A stretch of DNA of 6,181 nucleotides from the NCBI GenBank assembly GCA_937951695.1, contig CALFBL010000033.1:1-6181 (forward strand), written 5' to 3'. The notes under the pieces are model-generated. The model was not told the origin of the DNA and searched no databases. It saw only the letters and a program-made list of their open reading frames with translations. Positions 1 through 6,181 of the stretch are shown here, piece after piece (positions within the stretch are counted from its first letter, which is position 1; every line of letters begins with the position of its first letter). The DNA comes from an uncultured Granulosicoccaceae bacterium. GTDB taxonomy: Bacteria > Pseudomonadota > Gammaproteobacteria > Granulosicoccales > Granulosicoccaceae. The translations under genes and the position numbers were made by a program.

Positions 1-1381
1 AGTGTCTCCAACTCTGGAACGATATTTTGCGGGCCGGAAAGTCAGAAAATATTAAACCTTTCCCGTGGGCAAGACGCAAGAACTTGCCAGGGGTTGTAGA
101 AAACTGCAGATCCGCCAGTCTTGTGTTGGCGTACTTTGCAGCCTCCCCATTGCCCTTGGCAGCGGAGGTGTAATACTGAATCGCCGTTGCTTGATCTCCA
201 AGTGCGCTCGAGACATCACCCAGCCCGGCTTGCGCATCTTCTGTGGGTAACAGCTTCATGCTTCGTTCGAAGTCGGATTTGGCCGCGCGGTAGTTATTGT
301 TGTTTTGGTAGACTTTGCCACGCTGCAGGTAGTAGTAGAACAGCTCATCATCTATTTGAATCGCTTTGTCGTAATTGCTTTTCGCGCTGTTCCACTGTTT
401 CTGCTGACTGTCTATGTCGCCCAGCAACGAATAGAAATGCCCGTCGTTGGACTCAATTCGAATGGCTTGATTCGCAAGCTGCTTAGCCTGACGCAAGTTA
501 CCTGCTTTAAACGCTGCTTGCGCTTCATCAAATTTCTCGTACGCTGGCGCTGTTTGTTTTAAACGCCCCATGATGCGTTGATAGCGATCAGCGCCCACAA
601 TACCGCCAGAACCCAAACGTTTAGCGGTGGCGATATTGGCCGCAAGACGTGCCTGAGACGGCGGATGAGTGGCAAACAATCCACGTATCCAATCCTGATC
701 CTTGGCCGCCGAGAGCCCAAGAAAGGTTCGTTGAAGATCCACAGCCCCTTGCGGATCGTAACCGGCTCGCTTCATGTACTCCATGCCGAACAGATCGGCT
801 TCCAGCTCGGCATCACGACCATTCTTTGTGGTGATTAGCTGCCCACCCAGTCCAGCCCCGATTTGAGCCAGTTCGCCGTAACCGTTTTTAGCGCCGGCGA
901 CCGAGACCGCCACCACACCGACGGAAACAACCATTCCTCTCGAGACACTCTGGGCGCCGTGACGAGAGGCTGCATGAATGATTTCATGGCCCAACACCGC
1001 CGCCAGTTCAGCTTCGCTGTCCATTTCCAGCAGCAGGCCCCGGTTGATGGAAATTTTCCCACTCGGCAACGCCCAGGCGTTTGGCACCGAGCTGTTGATG
1101 ACGTGAAATTCATACGGCAAACGAGCATCGCTGACCCGCGCTAGCTTGTTTCCGACCTCCCGCACGTAGGCTTCCACTTCCGGGTCTGCGGTGTAGTCCC
1201 CGCCTTGCATTTGGCGCAGCGGCAGGTACTGTCTGGCGCCGACTTCGGAATCCCAATTTGAACCCACCAGAACGAAATCGCGATCTCCTGTGACAGGATT
1301 CGTGGCGCAAGCGATGACGCCGATCGACATCAGGGCTGCTGCGAATATCGGTTTGAAGCGTCTTTTAGCCGTACGATGCAT
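1..1381 (-). CDS. M48 family zinc metalloprotease lipoprotein with TPR repeats, BepA-like (partial, C-terminus beyond window)
   Basis: This frame is open from ATG at 1381 to the window edge: 460 residues and no stop, so the gene is partial at its C-terminus. A signal peptide (basic start RTAKRRFK, then a hydrophobic stretch) ends in a lipobox VIAC with Cys25 as the lipidated residue. Ala at +2 fits outer-membrane sorting. The zinc site is HEIIH at residues 132-136 with catalytic Glu133, and ELEAD at 192-196 gives the third ligand Glu192. THPP at 238-241 is the conserved downstream M48 His-Pro motif. Residues about 280-412 form roughly four TPR-like helical hairpins, for example around YEKFDEAQAAFKAGN. 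M48-TPR proteins such as BepA act in the periplasm, degrading or helping to fold outer-membrane proteins; that role is inferred here. The last 35 or so residues after the TPRs are not recognised. It follows slyD by 18 bases, so it is probably co-transcribed. Family assignment is secure; orthology to bepA itself is not, as many paralogues share this layout. Confidence 0.93.
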   Translation of the reverse strand, partial: MHRTAKRRFKPIFAAALMSIGVIACATNPVTGDRDFVLVGSNWDSEVGARQYLPLRQMQGGDYTADPEVEAYVREVGNKLARVSDARLPYEFHVINSSVPNAWALPSGKISINRGLLLEMDSEAELAAVLGHEIIHAASRHGAQSVSRGMVVSVGVVAVSVAGAKNGYGELAQIGAGLGGQLITTKNGRDAELEADLFGMEYMKRAGYDPQGAVDLQRTFLGLSAAKDQDWIRGLFATHPPSQARLAANIATAKRLGSGGIVGADRYQRIMGRLKQTAPAYEKFDEAQAAFKAGNLRQAKQLANQAIRIESNDGHFYSLLGDIDSQQKQWNSAKSNYDKAIQIDDELFYYYLQRGKVYQNNNNYRAAKSDFERSMKLLPTEDAQAGLGDVSSALGDQATAIQYYTSAAKGNGEAAKYANTRLADLQFSTTPGKFLRLAHGKGLIFSDFPARKISFQSWRH

Positions 1382-1386
1382 GAGTG

Positions 1387-1393
1387 CCTCTCC
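1387..1393 (-). promoter_or_regulatory. Shine-Dalgarno site of the M48 protease gene
   Basis: On the minus strand GGAGAGG lies five bases before the ATG at 1381, inside the 18-base gap after the slyD stop codon. It supports both the chosen start and separate ribosome loading on a slyD-protease transcript. Confidence 0.7.
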
Positions 1394-1399
1394 AAGGTA

Positions 1400-1906
1400 T
1401 CAGTGTGGGTGCCCACCGGGGCCATGAGCATGCCCATGCGCGATTTCAGAGTCTGTGGCCGGGCGAACTTCAGTGATGGTCACGTCGAAGCGTAAATCCT
1501 GCCCTGCCAGCGGATGATTGGTATCCAAATCGAGGTTAAATTTACCCACTTTTACAACCAATGCACGCTGCCGCCGGCCTTTACCAGCATCTATCTGAAT
1601 TATCTGACCAACACGGAACGATTGCTGCTTGCCATTATCAACACGCTTACGAGGCAGGCGTTGTATGCGCTCCGGGTAATGGCGCCCATAGGCTTGTCCA
1701 GCCGGGATCTCTACCGTCGCGGTGTCGCCCACAACTTTTCCATCAAGAGCGCGTTGCAGAGCGGCCAGAACATCGCGCTCCCCATAGAGGAACAACACGG
1801 GTGCGCGGTTTTCTGTGGATTCGATCAGACTACCGTCCACACCGTATAAGGAATAGTGCATGCCAATGACTTGGCCCTTGCCGATGCTAGCTTGCTCAAT
1901 TGTCAT
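1400..1906 (-). CDS. slyD: FKBP-type peptidyl-prolyl cis-trans isomerase, SlyD family
   Basis: This 168-residue protein has the SlyD layout. The first half of the FKBP domain covers about residues 1-74 and ends AGQAYG. An insert-in-flap (IF) chaperone domain follows at about 75-125. The second FKBP part begins at the signature NHPLAGQ (130-136) and continues through FDVTITEVR. The tail is short and histidine-rich (HGHAHGPGGHPH, five His between 157 and 168, no Cys). SlyD catalyses prolyl isomerisation, holds unfolded chains through the IF domain, and in several bacteria binds nickel through its tail for metalloenzyme maturation. The tail here is much shorter than that of E. coli SlyD, so metal delivery may be reduced. 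The IF domain is unusually basic: 14 Lys/Arg against 3 Asp/Glu between residues 75 and 125. AAGGA nine bases upstream supports the ATG start. It is the first gene of the apparent operon with the M48 protease and is divergent from the downstream lipoprotein gene. Confidence 0.93.
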   Translation of the reverse strand: MTIEQASIGKGQVIGMHYSLYGVDGSLIESTENRAPVLFLYGERDVLAALQRALDGKVVGDTATVEIPAGQAYGRHYPERIQRLPRKRVDNGKQQSFRVGQIIQIDAGKGRRQRALVVKVGKFNLDLDTNHPLAGQDLRFDVTITEVRPATDSEIAHGHAHGPGGHPH

Positions 1907-1962
1907 TCGAAGATGTCCTTCGCCAGTGTGCCCAGAATACGTCAGTAACCGATACTAGAACC
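1907..1962. promoter_or_regulatory. Divergent intergenic region between slyD and the lipoprotein gene
   Basis: Only 56 bases separate the two divergent start codons, so promoters for slyD (minus) and probably the lipoprotein gene (plus) should lie here or reach into the neighbouring coding ends. I see no convincing -35/-10 pair on either strand. The TATTCT on the minus strand lacks a good -35 partner. The location is inferred from gene arrangement, not from a recognised promoter sequence. Confidence 0.35.
1908..1922 (-). promoter_or_regulatory. slyD ribosome binding site within a short hairpin
   Basis: Read on the minus strand, this is CGAAG, a five-base loop GACAT, then CTTCG, a perfect 5-bp inverted repeat ending one base before the slyD ATG. 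The Shine-Dalgarno AAGGA (minus strand of 1916-1920) has its AAG in the stem and its GA in the loop, nine bases from the start codon. The stem is short and may be chance; if it forms in mRNA it would partly mask ribosome binding. Confidence 0.45.
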
Positions 1963-2928
1963 ATGATAGCAATGCTCAGTAAAACCTCTGGCATCAATTT
2001 TAACTGTCGTGCGCGGGTTCGGACCGTTCTGGCCTTGCTTACCCTGCTAACGATCGCGGCGTGCTCGAACAGTAAGCTGATACTGGGACCACTTTACAAC
2101 CGCCTCGACGATCAGATGCGTAAGGAGTTCAACAAACTCGGCGATTTCAACACCACCCAGTCACAGGAATTTGAAGTTCGCTTGCAAACGTATCACCTTT
2201 GGCATCGACGCAAAGAGCTGCCTCTCTACGCCGATTTAATTACCGATGTTCAACAGGCGCTGGCGTCTCCCGCCCCCAAATCGGGCGCCCAGATTCAGCA
2301 ATGGTCAGAGCGTCTCGAAGAATTTTCCATGAAAGCTCGCACCTGTCATCCGGTGAACTACTCGCTCGACTTAATTCGAACGCTGAACGGAGATCAGATC
2401 GACTTCATACAGGCCCGTTTTGCCAGAGAGAAAGCAAAAAACGTCAAACGCCGCAATTCGCGAACCCGCGAGGAACGGCTTGAACGCCGGTATAACAACA
2501 TAATCAAATGGTCAGGCCGTATCGGGCTGGACTTTACTGAAGAACAAAAAACGCTGTTGCGAGAAGCACTGCCGAAGCAAATCTCGTTAAGGGACGAATA
2601 CCAAGCGTTGTCAACGCAGTGGAACAAGGAATTTTTTGCGATCGCCAAAGACAAGGGCGCGCAAAGCTTTAGGCTACGAATGCAGGTTCAGCTAAACCGG
2701 CTGTGGAACCTGCTCGAAAACAACCAAACCGAGGCATGGACGGCCAACCGTCAGCTGTGGAATCAGTTCGCCCTGGACTTCGCCAACACCATGACTCCCA
2801 GTCAACGTCGATGGGCGGATAGCTGGTTGGGTAAGCTGGCTAGCACCTTACGCGACATGTCCGATGATTCGGTGCGCTTCGAGACTCGCAATCGGCGCGC
2901 CGGTGACTCCAATATGGGCTGCGTGTAA
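1963..2928 (+). CDS. Outer-membrane-type lipoprotein, probable DUF6279 family
   Basis: Starting at 1963 the product is 321 residues. An N-terminal arginine cluster (RARVR) and a hydrophobic stretch lead to the lipobox IAAC with Cys34 lipidated; Ser at +2 predicts outer-membrane retention. The mature part starts near LYNRLD (residues 44-49), and is highly charged and mostly helical, with repeated W, R, E and Q. It includes a strongly basic segment at about 155-180 (AREKAKNVKRRNSRTREERL) and two segments resembling 'LT-x-EQ' helix caps (FTEEQ at 191, MTPSQRR at 277). This pattern resembles DUF6279 lipoproteins of gammaproteobacteria, whose function is unknown. The frame stays open upstream to 1900, inside slyD, but that start would put 21 extra residues before the signal peptide, so I prefer 1963 (1972 is also possible). 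The ribosome binding site is weak (AGAA). The last 127 bases overlap the 3' end of dusC on the other strand. Confidence 0.8.
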   Translation: MIAMLSKTSGINFNCRARVRTVLALLTLLTIAACSNSKLILGPLYNRLDDQMRKEFNKLGDFNTTQSQEFEVRLQTYHLWHRRKELPLYADLITDVQQALASPAPKSGAQIQQWSERLEEFSMKARTCHPVNYSLDLIRTLNGDQIDFIQARFAREKAKNVKRRNSRTREERLERRYNNIIKWSGRIGLDFTEEQKTLLREALPKQISLRDEYQALSTQWNKEFFAIAKDKGAQSFRLRMQVQLNRLWNLLENNQTEAWTANRQLWNQFALDFANTMTPSQRRWADSWLGKLASTLRDMSDDSVRFETRNRRAGDSNMGCV

Positions 2929-3932
2929 CGCAGTTGCAAGGCGATCTGTTCAGCATCATGCAAGGTGCGAATGCGGGTAAAAAGCGCTTGCGCTTCTGGG
3001 TAAGTCCGCCTTAAATACGCCAACCATTGCTTGGTGCGATTACCCACGTAGCGTGGGTTTTGCGCATCATAGCGTTCAAACTGGGTGGCAATAAACGGCA
3101 GCAACTGCTCCCACGGCATGGGTTGAACCTCAGCGTCATCGTTCAAAATTCGCAGCGCAAGATCAGGAGCGGCGAGCGCGCCGCGGCCAAGCATCACCGT
3201 CTTGCAGCCACTGGCGAGCCGCGCGTCAATTGCATCAGCCACCGACCAGATCTCCCCGTTGATCCGAATCGGCATCGCCACCGGCGCAACGGAACTCACT
3301 CGATGCCAGTGAGCCGGCGGCTTGTAACCGTCAAACTTGGTTCGGGCGTGAATCGCCAGTTCGTCCGCACCGCCGGTCAACGCAGCATCGACGATCTCCT
3401 CGAGTTGATCGGCGTTGTCGTAGCCCAGCCGAATTTTCACACTCACAGGCGTCGATCTCGACACCGCCTGCCGCACAGCCGCAACGATCGAATGGACCCG
3501 GTCCGGCTCGCGCAACAAAATCGAGCCTCCCATGCTGTTGTTCACCGTTTTTGCTGGGCAGCCAAAATTTAAATCCACCCCAGCTGCCCCCAGAGATTCC
3601 GCTCGCGCGGCATTCTCGGCCAAGGCTGCCGGATCACTGCCCAGCAGCTGCACAAACACCGGCACACCTGAGGTTGTGGTGCCGCCCCGATGCAACTCCG
3701 GGCACAGCCGGTAAAAACAGCGCGGCGGTAACAACACATTCGTGACGCGAACAAATTCGGTAACGCACCGCGAGTAGCCACCCATCGATGTCAGGAACTC
3801 CCGCATCGATGCATTGATCACCCCTTCCATCGGCGCCAGCACGACGCCTTGGGCTCCCAACCGATCGGAGTGGGCGTTGGTCGGGATTAGCGGCGTGGTC
3901 GACGTCGGGTGTTGGCTCTGGGGAACTGTCAT
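2802..3932 (-). CDS. dusC: tRNA-dihydrouridine(16) synthase DusC
   Basis: DusC is a flavin-dependent enzyme that uses NADPH to reduce uridine 16 in the tRNA D-loop. From ATG at 3932 the protein has 376 residues. The TIM-barrel starts at VLAPMEG (31-37). FVQLLG (93-98) follows, then NFGCPAKTVN (122-131) with catalytic Cys125, VKIRLG (165-170), IHART (194-198), INGEIW (224-229) and the FMN-phosphate segment MLGRGAL (247-253). NGEIW and the helical-domain stretch KQWLAYLRRTYPEAQALF (from 301) match DusC better than DusA or DusB. It is longer than E. coli DusC (about 315 residues), with about 30 extra N-terminal and 35 extra C-terminal residues. The frame is open upstream to 4103, but that would run through the rbgA start, so it is rejected. 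A GTG at 3842, directly at VLAPMEG, is an alternative start. There is no clear Shine-Dalgarno at 3932. It is convergent with and overlaps the lipoprotein gene, and is divergent from rbgA. Confidence 0.93.
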   Translation of the reverse strand: MTVPQSQHPTSTTPLIPTNAHSDRLGAQGVVLAPMEGVINASMREFLTSMGGYSRCVTEFVRVTNVLLPPRCFYRLCPELHRGGTTTSGVPVFVQLLGSDPAALAENAARAESLGAAGVDLNFGCPAKTVNNSMGGSILLREPDRVHSIVAAVRQAVSRSTPVSVKIRLGYDNADQLEEIVDAALTGGADELAIHARTKFDGYKPPAHWHRVSSVAPVAMPIRINGEIWSVADAIDARLASGCKTVMLGRGALAAPDLALRILNDDAEVQPMPWEQLLPFIATQFERYDAQNPRYVGNRTKQWLAYLRRTYPEAQALFTRIRTLHDAEQIALQLRYTQPILESPARRLRVSKRTESSDMSRKVLASLPNQLSAHRR

Positions 3933-3983
3933 GCTTACATGATACTGGCTCTGCGGACCCCAGATCCGTACACTGCGCAACTT
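3933..3983. promoter_or_regulatory. Divergent intergenic region between dusC and rbgA
   Basis: These 51 bases separate the chosen starts of dusC (minus) and rbgA (plus) and should hold or border their promoters. No good sigma-70 promoter is visible. TTGGCT at 3912-3917 and TTACAT at 3935-3940 have a 17-base spacer facing rbgA, but the second element matches the -10 consensus at only three of six positions. If dusC starts at the GTG at 3842 the region would be 141 bases. Confidence 0.3.
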
Positions 3984-4910
3984 ATGGCGATTCAATGGTT
4001 CCCGGGCCACATGCACAAGGCCCGCAAAGAAATGGCGGCGGCCTTGCCAAGCGTCGATGTCATCATCGAAGTGTTGGACGCAAGGCTTCCGTACAGCAGT
4101 CAAAACCCAATGCTCGACACGCTGCGCGCAGACAAACCCGGCATCCGAGTGTTGGCAAAGGCTGATTTGGCCGATCCTGTGCTAACCGACATCTGGAGCG
4201 CAGCTCTCAGTACCGACACGATTGATGTCCTTGCGCTAACCCAGACCGAACCCGGAGCCTGCAAGCCGCTTCTGCAATTACTCAGCGCCCGGTTCAAGCC
4301 CATGCCAAATCAACTCAAGCCGCGCGTCGCCATGGTGGTCGGCATCCCCAATGTGGGCAAGAGTACGCTGATCAATGCGTTGGCCGGACGCGTCATTGCC
4401 AAAACCGGCAACGAACCTGCCATTACCAAGCGCCAGCAACACGTGCGCTTAAACGATCACTGGTCCCTAAAAGACACGCCTGGTGTGCTGTGGCCGAACG
4501 TGGAGAATGTGAACAGTGGCTTTCGACTCGGTGCTGTGGGTTCGGTGCGTGACACCGCGATGGACAGCACAGAAGTGTGCCTGACAATGCTCGATTACGT
4601 GCAAGTGGCTTACCCGGCAGGACTGATTGCGCGCTATGGCCCAGACATCATCGTTGCACACGACAGCACGCAAACACTGGAACGCATTGGCAAACTGGCA
4701 GGCTGTCTGGGTGCACGCGGCCATGTCGATTACGATCGCGCAGCTCGGGTTGCGCTGCAAGATTTTCGCACCGGCAACCTGGGGCTGATCACGCTGGAGA
4801 CGCCGCAGATGCAATCAGTAGAGGAAGCGTTGGTGATCGAACAGCGCGCCCACAAGGCAGCTGCGAAAAAACACAAACGCGAGGCGCGCAAAGCGGGCCG
4901 AAAACGATGA
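3984..4910 (+). CDS. rbgA: Ribosome biogenesis GTPase RbgA/YlqF
   Basis: This is a 308-residue, circularly permuted GTPase of the YlqF/YawG family, which assists late assembly of the 50S ribosomal subunit in the cytoplasm. It begins with the hallmark WFPGHMHKARKE (5-16). The G-motif order is permuted: G4 comes first (AKAD, 58-61, after VLDARLPYSS), then G1 GIPNVGKST (120-128), G2 Thr148 in AITKRQQ, and G3 DTPG (164-167). A C-terminal helical region ends in a very basic tail (HKAAAKKHKREARKAGRKR), suited to rRNA contact. The G4 motif normally reads NKxD; here Asn is Ala58, which is unusual. The frame is open from 3909, but the family N-terminus fixes the start at 3984; its Shine-Dalgarno is weak. 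It is divergent from dusC and its stop overlaps the MFS start as ATGA, suggesting one transcript. Confidence 0.93.
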   Translation: MAIQWFPGHMHKARKEMAAALPSVDVIIEVLDARLPYSSQNPMLDTLRADKPGIRVLAKADLADPVLTDIWSAALSTDTIDVLALTQTEPGACKPLLQLLSARFKPMPNQLKPRVAMVVGIPNVGKSTLINALAGRVIAKTGNEPAITKRQQHVRLNDHWSLKDTPGVLWPNVENVNSGFRLGAVGSVRDTAMDSTEVCLTMLDYVQVAYPAGLIARYGPDIIVAHDSTQTLERIGKLAGCLGARGHVDYDRAARVALQDFRTGNLGLITLETPQMQSVEEALVIEQRAHKAAAKKHKREARKAGRKR

Positions 4911-6103
4911 CGTTCCAGCTCCCACGGGCAATTTACCTACTCAGTGTCTGCAACGGCTTTCTGTTTATCAACCAATCGTTGCTGATCACCATCTCGGCGC
5001 TCATCGGGTTTCAACTGGCCGACGATAAACGCTGGGCGACCTTACCGCTGGCCCTGCAATTCGCCGCCATCATGGTCACCACCGTACCGGCCTCGCTGTT
5101 CATGGGGCGCTTTGGTCGGCAAGCGGGCTTCCTATTGGGCAACACGCTGGGCATTGTGGGTTCGGTCGTGGCGCTGTACGCGCTGTTCGCCCACAACTTC
5201 GAGGGGTTTTGTGTGGCGACGACTTGTTTCGGTATGTTTGCAGCCTTTGCTAACTACTACCGATTTACCGCAGCGGAGCTCGTCGATGCAGAGAAGAAAA
5301 GTGTGGCGATCTCCTGGGTCATGGCAGGCGGTGTTATCGCGGCGCTGATCGGTCCGAACCTAGCCAATTGGAGTTCGAAACTGTTTAACGCCGAACCCTT
5401 TGCCGGGCCCTTCGCAGCTCTCATTGTCGTGTACCTGTTGTCTATTGGCTTGGTGTTGGCGGCGAGACTGCCACCGCCGGACAATACCGTCTCGACAGAT
5501 CCCGTGCGCCCGCTTGGGCAAATCATCACACAACCGGTATTCGTGGTGGCCGTACTGTGCCAGATGCTCGGCTACGGCACCATGAACCTGGTGATGACGG
5601 CAACGCCGCTGGAAATACAAACGCATGGCCTGGGCATGAGTAGCACGGCGTTGGTCATTCAATGGCACGTATTCGCGATGTTTGCGCCGTCGTTTTTCAC
5701 CGGAAGTCTTATCCGGCGGTTCGGCCTTATACCGGTATTGATCACAGGCGTTTTTGCCGGCTTGATTGTGGTATCGATCAACCTCACCGGCCAGACTCTG
5801 GCTCACTTCGTTATCGCGCTAATACTGCTCGGCATTAGCTGGAATTTTCTCTTCGTCGGGGGTACCACACTACTGACCGATACTCACCGCCCAGCCGAAA
5901 AATCGCGCACACAGGCGATCAACGACCTGTTTGTCTTCAGCACCGTGACCGTTACCGCATTATCGGCCGGTGCACTGCATTACCAATTCGGTTGGCGAGT
6001 GATTAATTTTACCGTGCTACCCCTTTACGCCATTGCCGCGATAGCCATCGCGTGGCTGTACAGGATTCAAATACGCTCCACAAAAATCAACACATCAGAC
6101 TGA
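4907..6103 (+). CDS. Major facilitator superfamily transporter, substrate unknown
   Basis: This 398-residue inner-membrane protein has about 12 hydrophobic helices (roughly 8-28, 45-65, 74-94, 100-120, 132-152, 167-187, 208-228, 245-266, 275-293, 299-322, 338-358, 366-386). A central cytoplasmic loop at about 188-206 divides the two six-helix halves. MGRFGRQAGF (66-75), between helices 2 and 3, is a degenerate MFS motif A, and the loop after helix 8 carries a second basic turn (IRRFG, 269-273). YYRFTAAE (117-124) and SWNFLFVGGTTLLTD (311-325) are distinctive polar/aromatic segments that may line the path. I cannot name a substrate. The frame extends upstream to 4577 within rbgA; I chose the ATG at 4907 because it overlaps the rbgA stop as ATGA and directly precedes helix 1. 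With no clear Shine-Dalgarno, translation probably couples to rbgA. It ends with a short polar tail. Confidence 0.88.
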   Translation: MTFQLPRAIYLLSVCNGFLFINQSLLITISALIGFQLADDKRWATLPLALQFAAIMVTTVPASLFMGRFGRQAGFLLGNTLGIVGSVVALYALFAHNFEGFCVATTCFGMFAAFANYYRFTAAELVDAEKKSVAISWVMAGGVIAALIGPNLANWSSKLFNAEPFAGPFAALIVVYLLSIGLVLAARLPPPDNTVSTDPVRPLGQIITQPVFVVAVLCQMLGYGTMNLVMTATPLEIQTHGLGMSSTALVIQWHVFAMFAPSFFTGSLIRRFGLIPVLITGVFAGLIVVSINLTGQTLAHFVIALILLGISWNFLFVGGTTLLTDTHRPAEKSRTQAINDLFVFSTVTVTALSAGALHYQFGWRVINFTVLPLYAIAAIAIAWLYRIQIRSTKINTSD

Positions 6104-6181
6104 ACGGAGTCGACCCAGTCACGCCTCAAACTCCTGCCTGTGTAGATGAAGGAACCGCTGACGATACGGTGGTTATCAGAC
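6104..6181. other. 3' flank of the MFS gene, no supported feature
   Basis: These 78 bases after the MFS stop contain no hairpin followed by a T-run, so no intrinsic terminator is visible. Several short frames are open to the edge: ATG at 6146 on plus without a clear Shine-Dalgarno, and a minus frame ending with TGA at 6126-6128 that could be the tail of a convergent gene (last residues LITTVSSAVPSSTQAGV). The window is too short to choose between them. Confidence 0.3.

Noticed and set aside
1514..1849. Plus-strand open frames across slyD
   Set aside because: They are antisense to a well-conserved SlyD sequence and have no family resemblance.
2893..2902. Perfect 10-base palindrome CGGCGCGCCG, considered as a terminator or operator
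   Set aside because: It has no loop and no T-run, is within the coding overlap, and contains a common GC-rich 8-base restriction-type palindrome; chance is likely.
3027..3572. 181-residue plus-strand open frame inside dusC
   Set aside because: It is antisense to the conserved DusC core and its translation is rich in Arg/His with no recognisable motif, as expected of a shadow frame.
3912..3946. Candidate sigma-70 promoter facing rbgA
   Set aside because: With the proper 17-base spacer the -10 element matches only three of six consensus bases; the better GATACT has a 23-base spacer.
4577..4906. 110-residue N-terminal extension of the MFS protein
   Set aside because: It lies in a different frame over conserved rbgA sequence and reads as Arg/Cys-rich shadow; the ATG at 4907 fits the first helix.
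5360..5806. 148-residue minus-strand open frame inside the MFS gene
   Set aside because: It is antisense to clear transmembrane segments; the translation is low-complexity polar residues with no domain.
6146..6181. Possible start of a new plus-strand gene (ATG at 6146)
   Set aside because: Only 12 codons are visible, there is no clear ribosome site, and an opposing minus frame is just as plausible.

Overview
The window looks like ordinary chromosomal DNA from a gammaproteobacterium. The pointers are a SlyD-type isomerase with a histidine tail, a DusC-type tRNA dihydrouridine synthase, an RbgA/YlqF GTPase beginning MAIQWFPGHMHKARKE, and a lipoprotein resembling the DUF6279 family. The genus cannot be settled from this sequence. 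Coding density is high: six protein genes, the longest non-coding stretch about 80 bases, and no RNA gene, insertion sequence, CRISPR array or phage signature.

Layout. (1) Positions 1-1906, minus strand: slyD followed 18 bases later by a lipoprotein M48 zinc protease with TPR repeats, which runs off the left edge of the window. They look like a two-gene operon. (2) Positions 1963-2928, plus strand: a lipoprotein divergent from slyD. (3) Positions 2802-3932, minus strand: dusC, convergent with the lipoprotein gene, with the two coding 3' ends overlapping by 127 bases. (4) Positions 3984-6103, plus strand: rbgA, divergent from dusC, overlapping by ATGA a 12-helix MFS transporter gene of unknown substrate. 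(5) Positions 6104-6181: no gene I can support.

Functionally there are two themes. The left half concerns protein folding and envelope quality control: a cytoplasmic isomerase/metallochaperone, a membrane-anchored periplasmic protease-chaperone and a lipoprotein of unknown role. The right half concerns translation: tRNA dihydrouridylation and a large-subunit assembly GTPase, plus a transporter apparently translated by coupling.

I did not find a new multi-gene system. The points most worth a second look are the strongly basic SlyD insert domain, the dusC/lipoprotein coding overlap, the Asn-to-Ala change in the RbgA G4 motif, and a small hairpin over the slyD ribosome binding site.
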